This document shows positions 1 through 8,343 of a stretch of DNA of 64,000 bases, piece after piece. Every line of letters starts with the position of its first letter. Position 1 is the first letter of the stretch. The notes below the pieces were generated by a model. It ran no database searches, had not been told where the DNA came from, and saw only the letters and a program-made list of their open reading frames with translations. The position numbers were made by a program, and so were the translations under genes. The DNA comes from a virus, in IMG/VR virus record IMGVR_UViG_3300010334_000029, positions 1 to 64,000 of that record. One strand, 5' to 3'.

Positions 1-324
1 ATCTGGCTGCTGTACTGTTACTTCTTTACCAAATGTTCTTCTTGCAATGGTAAATGTAATTGAATCTCTAATCTCTAGATTAAACTTAGATAGAAATGTT
101 CCATCTCCTTCATATGAATCATATGACTTAATATAGACATCAAATTCAAATGCATTATTATATTTTGATAGAGTATCTTCGCCGTAAATATCATCTTTCT
201 TGATTAAAGTTCTTGGGAGATAATAAACTGTATGACCATAGATTGAAAAGCTCTCATTTATCAATGATTCAATGAGATCTTGTTCTCCATAGTTATTAAA
301 GTTGTCAAAATAGACGCTTGGCAT
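1..324 (-). CDS. gp14: Neck protein gp14-like, 3' end cut by the window
   Basis: The reading frame opens with ATG at 324 and is still open at base 1, so only the first 108 residues are visible. It starts MPSVYFDNFNN and continues through YGEQDLIESLINESF. In T4, gp14 with gp13 forms the neck collar that seals the filled head and joins it to the tail. The call rests on the typical N-terminus of T4-superfamily gp14 and on gp13 lying directly upstream, 33 bp away, in the same orientation, as in T4. The C-terminus cannot be judged. Confidence 0.75.
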   Translation of the reverse strand, partial: MPSVYFDNFNNYGEQDLIESLINESFSIYGHTVYYLPRTLIKKDDIYGEDTLSKYNNAFEFDVYIKSYDSYEGDGTFLSKFNLEIRDSITFTIARRTFGKEVTVQQPD

Positions 325-357
325 TTATAATCCTAATTCTTTTATAAAGTGGGTCCG

Positions 358-1104
358 CTAACCGATCATGTCAGTAACAGGAAGAGAATAAGATGTAAGC
401 ATTTCACGTTCCATCTTTTCAATTTCATTTGCAGCATCTGAAAGGATTCGCTCACCATTGAACTGAACACCACCCGGAAGAGTCATTCCAGTAAACTTAG
501 TAAGATTTGAGCCCCACTGATATTTAATCTTTGCTGTTACATAATTTTGTAACCAACGATCTGACCAAACATCAGTCCAAACATCAGGATCAATTACTTC
601 ATAAGCTTCAATAAGCAAATACTCGCCTGCTTTAACTTTAAGATTCCACTCCATGTCAATATAGACACGATTCTTATGACGCGAATATCGAATTGGTTGT
701 TGGCCTACTAGAAGTTCAGAAATAAGAGATAGATGTTCCATAGTCATATAGTAAGGAACCATGGAAACAGAAGTAAGTGTATAAAGATCGTTTAATGCAA
801 TCTGATATCTAATATTAAATAGATCGTCTGTTCTAACTACAGGGTCTGCAATAGGAAATACTCGAACCGCACCGATAATATTCTCAGGAAGAGTAAGATA
901 CTTATTTGTCTTATCTTTTTCAGTAACCTGATGTTTATAATATATTTTATCAGATCCATCAAAATGATAGTCCCAGTAATATTTAAGTGCTTCATCAATA
1001 CGATCGTCTATTTGATCATCATCAACGTTGATTTCGATTACTGGTTTGCCTAGTTTACGAAGACAATATTCTTGAAATTCTTCTCTACTTTGTGGTACAG
1101 CCAT
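358..1104 (-). CDS. gp13: Neck protein gp13-like
   Basis: This 248-residue protein is a head-completion/neck subunit; T4 gp13 is about 310 residues, so this is a shorter version of the marine T4-like type. It starts MAVPQSREEFQEYCLRKLG, a typical opening for the family, and has an aromatic-rich middle (YYWDYHFDG, WTDVWSDRWLQNY). It would assemble with gp14 at the portal vertex after DNA packaging. A TATAAATA late promoter lies just upstream at 1127-1134. The gene stops with TAG, notable because this phage carries a CUA-anticodon tRNA; read-through would add about 11 residues before TAA. Confidence 0.85.
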   Translation of the reverse strand: MAVPQSREEFQEYCLRKLGKPVIEINVDDDQIDDRIDEALKYYWDYHFDGSDKIYYKHQVTEKDKTNKYLTLPENIIGAVRVFPIADPVVRTDDLFNIRYQIALNDLYTLTSVSMVPYYMTMEHLSLISELLVGQQPIRYSRHKNRVYIDMEWNLKVKAGEYLLIEAYEVIDPDVWTDVWSDRWLQNYVTAKIKYQWGSNLTKFTGMTLPGGVQFNGERILSDAANEIEKMEREMLTSYSLPVTDMIG

Positions 1105-1126
1105 TATTCTTTTCCTGGTTTAGTTA

Positions 1127-1134
1127 TATTTATA
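1127..1134 (-). promoter_or_regulatory. T4-type late promoter for gp13/gp14
   Basis: The box TATAAATA on the minus strand lies about 23 bp before the gp13 start, at the spacing expected for a gp55-type late sigma factor. It overlaps the end of the upstream adhesin gene. Confidence 0.7.
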
Positions 1135-2092
1135 CTATGGAAGAATAACCCACATTGGTAATTGGAGCGGCTTCCGCATCTTGTTCATATGAGATAACCC
1201 AAATTTCACCTCGACCTCCAGCACCACCAGAACCAGGAGTAAAGCCGTTTAGTGACATTCCACCACCACCACCTCCGGCTCCAGGAGTTCCACCAGCGCC
1301 GCCATTACCACCACCGGTGGATCCAGAACCACCGCCACCACCACCAGAACCAGGATTAGCACCAGTTCCAGCAGTTCCAGCCGTTCCTGCTGTGCCAATT
1401 GCACCTCCAGAGCCACCTGCTATATCTCTGTAATAACCGCCAGCACCGCCCGCATAGTATGTTGGTCCTGTACTAATTGATCCTGCTCCACCGCCACCGC
1501 CTGGTGCACCAGATACGCTATGTCCACCAGTATATCCAGGCGTACTGGAAGCAGCACCACCAGAACCACCGCCACCTTGTATTGATGTCGAATTGGTAGC
1601 ACCTAAGACAACACCGTTAGTTCCGTTATTAGGTCCAGCACCAGTACCAGATCCACCTGCAGTACCTGAACCATTTAATCCTGAACCACCGCCACCATAC
1701 ATATTCGTACTACCTGTGGGCCCTCCTGCTCCAGGACCACCACCAAAAGCAGAGTATGTTAAACCATTTATAGTAAATGTGGTTGTTTGTCCTTGTGTTC
1801 CCGAATTACCAGCTGTACTATTTGCCGTAGGAGCTGATCCTCCTGCAACAGAAGCAGCTACTGAATAAGTTTCAGTAGCACCAAATGATGAAGCTGAAAG
1901 TGTTATATCAAAAACACCACCTCCGCCACCACCAGTACCACCGGCAGCCGACGGAGTAGTTTTACCACCCGACCCACCTGAACCACCGCCACCAATTAAA
2001 ATTATACGAACATATTGAGCCCATGATGGCTTAGTCCATGTACCAGTACCTGCAGTATATTTGTCTACTTGAATTTGAGATGATGTTGGCAT
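1130..2092 (-). CDS. Glycine-rich tail adhesin, type A, last of four paralogues
   Basis: A 320-residue protein with a short beta-type N-terminal module (VDKYTAGTGTWTKPSWAQYV) followed by long glycine clusters with Ser/Ala/Thr and a conserved C-terminal strand (GRGEIWVISYE). This matches the Gly_rich phage tail family. Polyglycine sandwiches are also used by the gp38 adhesins of T2/S16-like phages to bind host receptors, so receptor binding is the likely role (inference). The nearest paralogue is the gene at 3008-3946; the 77 bp encoding their N-termini are identical. Proline-rich reading frames on the other strand are its mirror image and are not genes. Confidence 0.75.
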   Translation of the reverse strand: MPTSSQIQVDKYTAGTGTWTKPSWAQYVRIILIGGGGSGGSGGKTTPSAAGGTGGGGGGVFDITLSASSFGATETYSVAASVAGGSAPTANSTAGNSGTQGQTTTFTINGLTYSAFGGGPGAGGPTGSTNMYGGGGSGLNGSGTAGGSGTGAGPNNGTNGVVLGATNSTSIQGGGGSGGAASSTPGYTGGHSVSGAPGGGGGAGSISTGPTYYAGGAGGYYRDIAGGSGGAIGTAGTAGTAGTGANPGSGGGGGGSGSTGGGNGGAGGTPGAGGGGGGMSLNGFTPGSGGAGGRGEIWVISYEQDAEAAPITNVGYSSIV

Positions 2093-2093
2093 A

Positions 2094-3011
2094 TTACTGA
2101 CTTATTACGATGACCATACCATCGCCTCCTTTTCCGCCTGCACCCGAAGTGCCACCTGTAATAGTAGATCCGCCACCGCCGCCGCTTCCGCCAGGAAAAC
2201 CACCGGCACCGCCAGTACCACCAATTACGTTATTAGAAGCGCCACCTCCACCTCCAGCACCACAGAAACCAAAATAGTTACTACTTCCTGGAAATCCATT
2301 AGCCGAAGCTGTTGAGGATGCAGTACTTCCATCTAAATATGCAGGTGATCTATTACCCCCAGATGCAGCACCTGCTGCATAAGCATCTGCAATTGTTTTG
2401 CCTGCACCACTAGATCCAGATGAACCACCATAAAGTGCTGAATATCCAGTCTGTGAACCACCGGTTGCAGTACCAATGCCAGGAGCACCTCCAAGACTAA
2501 TTGTTACTACAACACCTGCGGTTGAACCGGCAGTACCACCATTAAGTCCAGCCGCGCCGCCTGTATCATTTGCACCAGAAACAACTGTAGCTGTACCACC
2601 CGTGCCACCAAACCCAGCACCACCACCTCCAGCAGATGAAAAGCCAGCTTTACCACCAGATCCTCCACCTCCGCCATATGCTGTAACAATATATGGTGCA
2701 GTCCCAAAAGTACTGAAACCACCTGATGTACCTATATTACCATTACCTGAAACAACAGCAGCACCACCAGAACCGCCAGCAGCTACTGAATATGACTCTG
2801 TATTTGAAAGTGAGCTAGCAAGAAAAATTCGTTCTACTCTACCACCGCCACCGCCAGAAGCGCCGCCTGAAATGGCTACACCAGTTGAACCAACAGCGCC
2901 ACTACCTGATCCGCCACCACCGCCAATACAAATTACTCTAACTAAAGTAGCCCATGATGGCTTAGTCCAGGAACCTGAACCGGAAGTAAATGTCTGTACA
3001 TCGTAACTCAT
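2094..3011 (-). CDS. Glycine-rich tail adhesin, type B
   Basis: A 305-residue paralogue with a different edge sequence from type A: N-terminal QTFTSGSGSWTKPSWATLV and C-terminal GKGGDGMVIVISQ. The body is glycine runs separated by Ser, Ala, Thr and aromatic residues. It overlaps the upstream type A gene by 4 bp (ATGA), so the two are probably translationally coupled. A role as a receptor-binding tip or fibre decoration is inferred from the family and from its position between neck and fibre genes. Confidence 0.72.
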   Translation of the reverse strand: MSYDVQTFTSGSGSWTKPSWATLVRVICIGGGGGSGSGAVGSTGVAISGGASGGGGGRVERIFLASSLSNTESYSVAAGGSGGAAVVSGNGNIGTSGGFSTFGTAPYIVTAYGGGGGSGGKAGFSSAGGGGAGFGGTGGTATVVSGANDTGGAAGLNGGTAGSTAGVVVTISLGGAPGIGTATGGSQTGYSALYGGSSGSSGAGKTIADAYAAGAASGGNRSPAYLDGSTASSTASANGFPGSSNYFGFCGAGGGGGASNNVIGGTGGAGGFPGGSGGGGGSTITGGTSGAGGKGGDGMVIVISQ

Positions 3012-3946
3012 CCGTTAATCCATCCATACCCTAAAATATATCTTACAGTTGCAGGAGGGTTTTCATATGAGATAACCCAAATTTCACCACGACCGCCAGC
3101 GCCGCCAGCGCCGCCAACAGATGCATATGTAGTAGAACCTCCACCGCCACCACCGCCGCCGGGTATACCACCTGCGCCACCAATCCCTGGGACCGTATTT
3201 CCTGCAGCACCGCCGCCTCCACCAGAACCTGGTCTTATTGCAATGCCATTAATGCCCGCAGATCCATCGACCGCACCGGCTGTTAAACCACCTGCGCCAC
3301 CAATAATATCTCTAGATACGCCGCCAGCGGCACCGTTATAATAAGTTAATGATCCTTTACCACCGCCGCTCCCACCACCAGCGGTACCATATAAAGAATA
3401 TCCACCTATTGAACTACCACTGTTTATTCCTCCGCCGCCGCCAGATCCACCATTAGAAACCAAAGTATTATTTGAACCGACACCGCCGATTCCACCAGCA
3501 GAACCACCATTTAAACCTGCTGTTTGCAACCCACCAGGTCCTGACATTCCTGCTCCACCTCCGCCGCCAGAGGATGAACCGGGACCACCACCATAAGCAA
3601 TTAAAGTGTTAGCACCGCTATTAAAAGTAAAAGTAGAATTACTACCTACTGTTGCGGGAATTATAGTAGTATTAGCAGATCCTAATGATCCAGCGCCGCC
3701 TGCTCCTACTGAATATGTTTCCGTAGTACCTAATAAATAAGTTGGAATAATAACATCAAATATACCAGCACCGCCACCACCTGAACCACCAGTTGCTGAT
3801 GATGTGCTTCCTGCTTTACCACCACCAGCACCGCCGCCACCACCGCCTATTATAATAAGACGAACATATTGAGCCCATGATGGCTTAGTCCATGTACCAG
3901 TACCTGCAGTATATTTGTCTACTTGAATTTGAGATGCAACAGCCAT
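3008..3946 (-). CDS. Glycine-rich tail adhesin, type A
   Basis: A 312-residue type A paralogue with the same TWTKPSWAQYV N-terminal module and GRGEIWVISYE C-terminal strand as the gene at 1130-2092. The glycine-rich middle differs in spacing and in the residues between glycine runs, as expected if it forms a variable binding surface. Its start overlaps the stop of the 94-residue gene upstream (1 bp). The identical 77-bp N-terminal coding segment (3860-3936 and 2006-2082) would allow homologous exchange of the two binding regions. Confidence 0.72.
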   Translation of the reverse strand: MAVASQIQVDKYTAGTGTWTKPSWAQYVRLIIIGGGGGGAGGGKAGSTSSATGGSGGGGAGIFDVIIPTYLLGTTETYSVGAGGAGSLGSANTTIIPATVGSNSTFTFNSGANTLIAYGGGPGSSSGGGGGAGMSGPGGLQTAGLNGGSAGGIGGVGSNNTLVSNGGSGGGGGINSGSSIGGYSLYGTAGGGSGGGKGSLTYYNGAAGGVSRDIIGGAGGLTAGAVDGSAGINGIAIRPGSGGGGGAAGNTVPGIGGAGGIPGGGGGGGGSTTYASVGGAGGAGGRGEIWVISYENPPATVRYILGYGWING

Positions 3947-4230
3947 CAGATTTCATCTATATTTACAATAACTAATTTAGTCACAACACCAGTATTAATA
4001 TCCATCGAATCACCAATATCCATAAATCCAGTCGGTCTTACAATTAAGTAAGTAAATTGATCTGTTATATTTGTAAGATCTGGTTGAGTAGGATCATCTT
4101 CACCAAAATCACAAACTATGTATGATCCATAACCTGGATAGTAAGTTTGTGGGTATGGATCTTCTACTAGAATGGTATTTAGTTTGGTACCATTAGAATC
4201 AAGAACACTATATCTTAAAGTTTTAGCCAT
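3946..4230 (-). CDS. Small protein between adhesin genes, unknown function
   Basis: A 94-residue acidic protein beginning MAKTLRYSVLDSNGTKLNT, with predicted beta content and a tyrosine/proline patch (PYPQTYYPGYGSY). I do not recognise a family. It lies inside the adhesin operon with almost no spacing on either side, so a small structural connector or an adhesin chaperone is plausible but unproven. Confidence 0.6.
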   Translation of the reverse strand: MAKTLRYSVLDSNGTKLNTILVEDPYPQTYYPGYGSYIVCDFGEDDPTQPDLTNITDQFTYLIVRPTGFMDIGDSMDINTGVVTKLVIVNIDEI

Positions 4231-4239
4231 TATCTTTCC

Positions 4240-5175
4240 TTATCTACAAATAACAAATACAATACCATCACCACCTTTACCGCCGCTACCACCTCGGACC
4301 GTAGATGTGGTATTATTAGCAGCACCGCCTCCGCCACCACCGCCACCGGGAAACCCTCCTGCGCCGCCATTACCACCTCCAGTAGCGCCAGCACCTCCGC
4401 CAGAACCACCGGCACCGCCAACTCCTGTAATCATGAGTTGACTTATAATAAAACTAGCATTACCACCAATAAATCCATTTGCAGCATTAGCCGTAGTATT
4501 TGCAGCACCACCTGTTGCTGCATCTAATAATGAAATTGTATTGTATCCGCCCGCACCACCAGCACCATAAGTTGCTGCAACTTTACCACCACCTGAACCA
4601 CCACCAGCCCCTCCAAAACTAGAAGAACCTCCAGCTAAACCAGCAATTGTAAGCGCAACGCCACCACCAGCAGCACCTGCTGCACCACTTAATGTACCAG
4701 CAGCAGCACTCACTCCAGTAATACCACCATTAATTCCGCCAGTTGAACCGTTTGCTGAACCTGCAATGCCGCCACCTCCACCACCAGCTGTAGCAGTAGC
4801 CAATGCCGTGACACCTAATCCACCACCACCTGCATATCCATTAACAGTATATGCAGAATTGCCGAATGTACTTACACCACCATTAACACCAGCATCACCT
4901 GAAATTCCAAGACCAGAGTTACCACCTAGACCACCAGCACCTCCCAGACCTACAATTACGGGTTCTGTATTTGCTAATGTTGGCGCATAAAAGAAAACTT
5001 CATTCCTACTAGCTCCACCACCACCAGAACCACCACCAACGTTTGTTAAGACTGAAGAAGTGTCACTTCCACCACCACCGCCGCCTCCACCAATGCATAC
5101 TACTTGAATTATAGTAGCCCAGGATGGTTTATACCATGTGCCATTAGCAGTAAAGATTTGAACGTTAGCACTCAT
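4240..5175 (-). CDS. Glycine-rich tail adhesin, type B, first of four paralogues
   Basis: A 311-residue type B paralogue (N-terminal QIFTANGTWYKPSWATII, C-terminal GGKGGDGIVFVICR) resembling the gene at 2094-3011. It is the first adhesin in transcription order and overlaps the stop of the alanine-rich stalk gene by 1 bp. The order B, small gene, A, B, A suggests that an A/B unit was duplicated. Confidence 0.72.
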   Translation of the reverse strand: MSANVQIFTANGTWYKPSWATIIQVVCIGGGGGGGGSDTSSVLTNVGGGSGGGGASRNEVFFYAPTLANTEPVIVGLGGAGGLGGNSGLGISGDAGVNGGVSTFGNSAYTVNGYAGGGGLGVTALATATAGGGGGGIAGSANGSTGGINGGITGVSAAAGTLSGAAGAAGGGVALTIAGLAGGSSSFGGAGGGSGGGKVAATYGAGGAGGYNTISLLDAATGGAANTTANAANGFIGGNASFIISQLMITGVGGAGGSGGGAGATGGGNGGAGGFPGGGGGGGGAANNTTSTVRGGSGGKGGDGIVFVICR

Positions 5176-6524
5176 TAAGATTTAATCGCACTGAGAACAA
5201 TATTACATTTTGTAATATTTATTGCAGTATTAACATAAAAGAATAGAACATCACCTGCATTAATAGTTTTAGTCCAACCAGTAAGAGTTGAATCTGTATA
5301 TTTAATACCATTTGTAATTGTAGGTAGCGATGCTGCACAAATACTATTAGCAGCAACAGGTGGGTATGCTGAATAAGGTGCTTTCCAAATATCTAATTGA
5401 ATACTACCTGTCTGATCTCCTAGAACTGTAACACTACTAATAGTTGCTGCATAAGGAATGGTAAGACCTTGACCGACAATAGTACTATTTGAAATTGCTT
5501 GTCCAACACCAATAATTGAGTATCCTAATGCTACTGTGACACTATTCTTTGCCGCATTTGCATATGTATTTGCTAGTGTAGCACTAGCTGCTGCATTAAA
5601 TGCGGAAGTATTAGCTGAAGTTGCATTAGCAGAAGCTTGACCCGCCGATGTAGCAGCTGAAGTTGCATTAGCAGAAGCTTGACTTGCAGATGTAGCAGCT
5701 GAAGTTGCATTGGCAGAAGCTTGACTTGCCGATATTGCCGCAGATATGGTATTTGCAGCGGCTGAGGTTGCATTACTACTTGCTTGACCTGCCGATGTAG
5801 CAGCTGAAGTTGCATTAGCAGAAGCTTGACTTGCAGATGTAGCGGCTGAGGTTGCATTAGCAGAAGCTTGACTTGCGGATGCTAGTGCAGTAACTGCACT
5901 AGCCGATGCATTTGTTGCAGAAGTACTAGCAGAAATTGCATTAGCAGAAGCTTGACTTGCAGATGTAGCAGCTGATGTGGCATTGGCAGATACTTGTGAT
6001 AGATATGTAGCTGCTGTAGAAGTATTTGCTGCGGCTTGAGTAGCACTAGTGAAAGCAGATGTAGCATTGGCCGCAACACTAGATGATAATGCATAAACAT
6101 AATTAGCATTAGCAGCAACTTGAGTAGAATAATTGAACACAGTTGCTGCATTGGCCGCAACTTGATTGGCAGCAATAATTGCTTCGGTTGTTTTAATTTC
6201 TACAATTTGTGATAGACTATAAACATATACGGCATTAGCTTCAACTAAAGCTGTAAGATCTTCTACGGTTGTGACTGAAGTTATGATTTGATTTGATATG
6301 TTAGCAGTATATACTGCCGAAGCATTAGCGCTATTTGCCGCAAGAATGGCTATATCTCTTGCGGATTGAGCTTCAGCAACTAAAATTGGTATTTGTGGAT
6401 CCATATTACCAGAATCACCTTTAATACCTCTATTGACAAATACTTCGCCTATTTCATATCTACGGCTTTTATTTACAACAATTGATGATGCAGATGAACT
6501 GCTATTAATTACCACAACAAACAT
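5175..6524 (-). CDS. Alanine-rich repeat fibre (stalk) protein
   Basis: A 449-residue structural protein. Residues about 65-330 consist of about 14-residue repeats on the pattern ASQASANATSAATS, typical of the trimeric coiled-coil or alpha-helical stalks of phage side fibres. A C-terminal beta-rich domain of about 110 residues (SIQLDIWKAPYSAYPP, GDVLFFYVNTAINITK) could be the tip or the attachment point for the glycine-rich adhesins encoded next. The repeat DNA is itself repetitive (5573-5950) and could change copy number by slippage. No enzymatic motif is seen. Confidence 0.75.
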   Translation of the reverse strand: MFVVVINSSSSASSIVVNKSRRYEIGEVFVNRGIKGDSGNMDPQIPILVAEAQSARDIAILAANSANASAVYTANISNQIITSVTTVEDLTALVEANAVYVYSLSQIVEIKTTEAIIAANQVAANAATVFNYSTQVAANANYVYALSSSVAANATSAFTSATQAAANTSTAATYLSQVSANATSAATSASQASANAISASTSATNASASAVTALASASQASANATSAATSASQASANATSAATSAGQASSNATSAAANTISAAISASQASANATSAATSASQASANATSAATSAGQASANATSANTSAFNAAASATLANTYANAAKNSVTVALGYSIIGVGQAISNSTIVGQGLTIPYAATISSVTVLGDQTGSIQLDIWKAPYSAYPPVAANSICAASLPTITNGIKYTDSTLTGWTKTINAGDVLFFYVNTAINITKCNIVLSAIKS

Positions 6525-6883
6525 TATGACACACCTGGATTTACTTTTAGTGTACCTTGTATAATTCTAGTCTTATACAAAGTTATATTGTTGGTAATTG
6601 CAACATCATAAAAGTACTTAATATTTGGTTCCATCATATCGGTCTGTTCTGGTGTTAAATCAAGTTTAATTTCACCGGCAGCAGCATTTACAATTTGAGC
6701 AGTAATAGTAGTTGAATAACTATCACCTGCATCAAAATCAGTAGCATATTTAGATGTTACTATATAATCCGTTAAATCAACATAAGTATTTGATTGATCT
6801 TTTACATTCATCCAAACTTCAAAGCTAGCTTTTTGATCAACTGTAAAATTAATAATGTTACTTTTTTCTGAAAGCATTGTCAA
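6524..6883 (-). CDS. Small beta-sandwich fibre/baseplate protein, BppU-N-like
   Basis: A 119-residue protein resembling the N-terminal domain found in phage upper-baseplate and fibre adaptor proteins: an early 'VDQKASFEVWMNVKDQSN' strand, then 'VDLTDYIVTSKYATDF', and a late strand giving NNITLYKTRIIQGTLKV. A second protein of similar design lies at 15251-15580. It heads the operon running into the alanine-rich stalk and the adhesins (1-bp overlap) and has a late promoter at 6904-6911. A role as fibre adaptor is inferred. Confidence 0.65.
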   Translation of the reverse strand: MTMLSEKSNIINFTVDQKASFEVWMNVKDQSNTYVDLTDYIVTSKYATDFDAGDSYSTTITAQIVNAAAGEIKLDLTPEQTDMMEPNIKYFYDVAITNNITLYKTRIIQGTLKVNPGVS

Positions 6884-6903
6884 AACCTTGTTCTTGTTTT
6901 ATA

Positions 6904-6911
6904 TATTTATA
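6904..6911 (-). promoter_or_regulatory. T4-type late promoter for the stalk/adhesin operon
   Basis: Perfect TATAAATA on the minus strand, 20 bp before the 119-residue gene at 6524-6883. Confidence 0.7.
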
Positions 6912-6926
6912 AACATCCAGAGTATC

Positions 6927-8315
6927 TTATACAAGATCACCAGAAAGTCTCCAAGTATTAGTATCAACTTTTCTCAATACAGCAGTTGAATAGATAGTAT
7001 TTGTAGTATTTAAATTATTTTTTGATTGTAAAGTGACACCTGCAGAGCCTAAAACAGTCATTCGACCAGAATTTATTTGATATAGTTCTACAAAATTGCC
7101 TATATCAAAAGCTTCATCAGTATAATTTGGAACATATATGGTAATTGCTGCTGTATTACTACATTGTATAATTGAATTCTTCTGAGCTTTTGTTAATGTA
7201 ATAGAAGTATTAGTTGATGTAAATACTCCTGTTTGTTCTAATGCAGTAACCCTTGAAGACCAATAGACACCAGTTGCATTTGATGTCAGAACTTGACCAC
7301 TAGCACCAGTAGAACCTGACGAATCCATAATAGTTGAGCCAGGTTTCACATTTATACTACCAGAAAATGCAGTAGAATTTACTGTAGTAAATACAGACGA
7401 ATTGCCTACAGTTACAGTAATAGCAGTATTGTTAGTTAAGTTAATAGTATTAGCATACAATGTAACAAAAGTATTACTCAAGAATGTACCTGCCGTAATA
7501 CGTGTAGTAGATCCACTGAGACCTCCAGTACCAATTGTAATAGTTTTGGTATTACTTGATAAAGTTGCACCATCTGAAATAGATATAAGTTGACTTGCAT
7601 TAGAACGACCAAATACCATTTGTCCAGTTCCGCCACCACTACCTATTCGAACTTGCTGAGAGGTTTGAGAACTACCAATGTCAAAAGCAGTTGTACTTGC
7701 TGCGGTACCAGCAAATGTTACAGCCAAGCTTTCTGCAACCAACGCAGCTTTAGAAGTAATAGTAACTTTGGTTCCTGCTACAGGTTCTGCAAAGTAAGCA
7801 CCTACCGCATAACCAACAGTTACTGTATTTGAAGTATTTGAAGAAAGAGTCTGTGCTTTAAAAGCATTTAAGTAAACTGTTGATACAGTATTTGAAGAAG
7901 GTGTGTCAACAATTGTAGATGCAATCTGATTTATAACAACACCACTAGTAATTCCAGTAGTAGACCATGACCCTGAATTAATGTTTAGTGTTACCGTTCC
8001 ATTCATTACACCTCCTATTAGAGGTAAGAACTGTCCATAACCACCAAATTGTTTCCATGTGCCATCACCATAAAGAATTGTAGTAGCATCAGCAATACCT
8101 GAGCCTAATTGAGCTGGCTTAACTGGACCGCCGGTAAGACTTGAAGCATTAGCGTAAATAGCCGCATTTGCCGTGGCTGTATAAAAAGTTGAGTTTACAG
8201 TAGCAGACCCAATAGTCAAAGTATTAGCTATCTTAATTACTGTAGTATTAGCAATAAAATAGCCATTACTTACATTAAGACCATTTTTTACTCTAAAATT
8301 AGTTGGTGTAGTCAT
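6927..8315 (-). CDS. Tail fibre protein
   Basis: A 462-residue Thr/Ser/Asn-rich beta protein with many short strands (TNTITVGNSSVF style) and phage-fibre phrases such as GSGIADATTILYGDGTWKQ and TGASGQVLTSNATGVYWSS. The second, 'GQVLTSNG..W', is a common hinge between fibre repeats and recurs in the 1857-residue fibre. No endosialidase or hydrolase motif is evident. A binding or spacer role in the distal fibre is likely. Confidence 0.7.
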   Translation of the reverse strand: MTTPTNFRVKNGLNVSNGYFIANTTVIKIANTLTIGSATVNSTFYTATANAAIYANASSLTGGPVKPAQLGSGIADATTILYGDGTWKQFGGYGQFLPLIGGVMNGTVTLNINSGSWSTTGITSGVVINQIASTIVDTPSSNTVSTVYLNAFKAQTLSSNTSNTVTVGYAVGAYFAEPVAGTKVTITSKAALVAESLAVTFAGTAASTTAFDIGSSQTSQQVRIGSGGGTGQMVFGRSNASQLISISDGATLSSNTKTITIGTGGLSGSTTRITAGTFLSNTFVTLYANTINLTNNTAITVTVGNSSVFTTVNSTAFSGSINVKPGSTIMDSSGSTGASGQVLTSNATGVYWSSRVTALEQTGVFTSTNTSITLTKAQKNSIIQCSNTAAITIYVPNYTDEAFDIGNFVELYQINSGRMTVLGSAGVTLQSKNNLNTTNTIYSTAVLRKVDTNTWRLSGDLV

Positions 8316-8343
8316 CTGGTTCCCTTTCCCTCAGATGTTAAAA

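Noticed and set aside
1155-5000. Proline-rich open frames on the plus strand (for example 1155-1433, 2476-3006, 4172-4441)
   Set aside because: They are the complements of glycine codon runs in the adhesin genes, lack ribosome sites, and conflict with the gene order.
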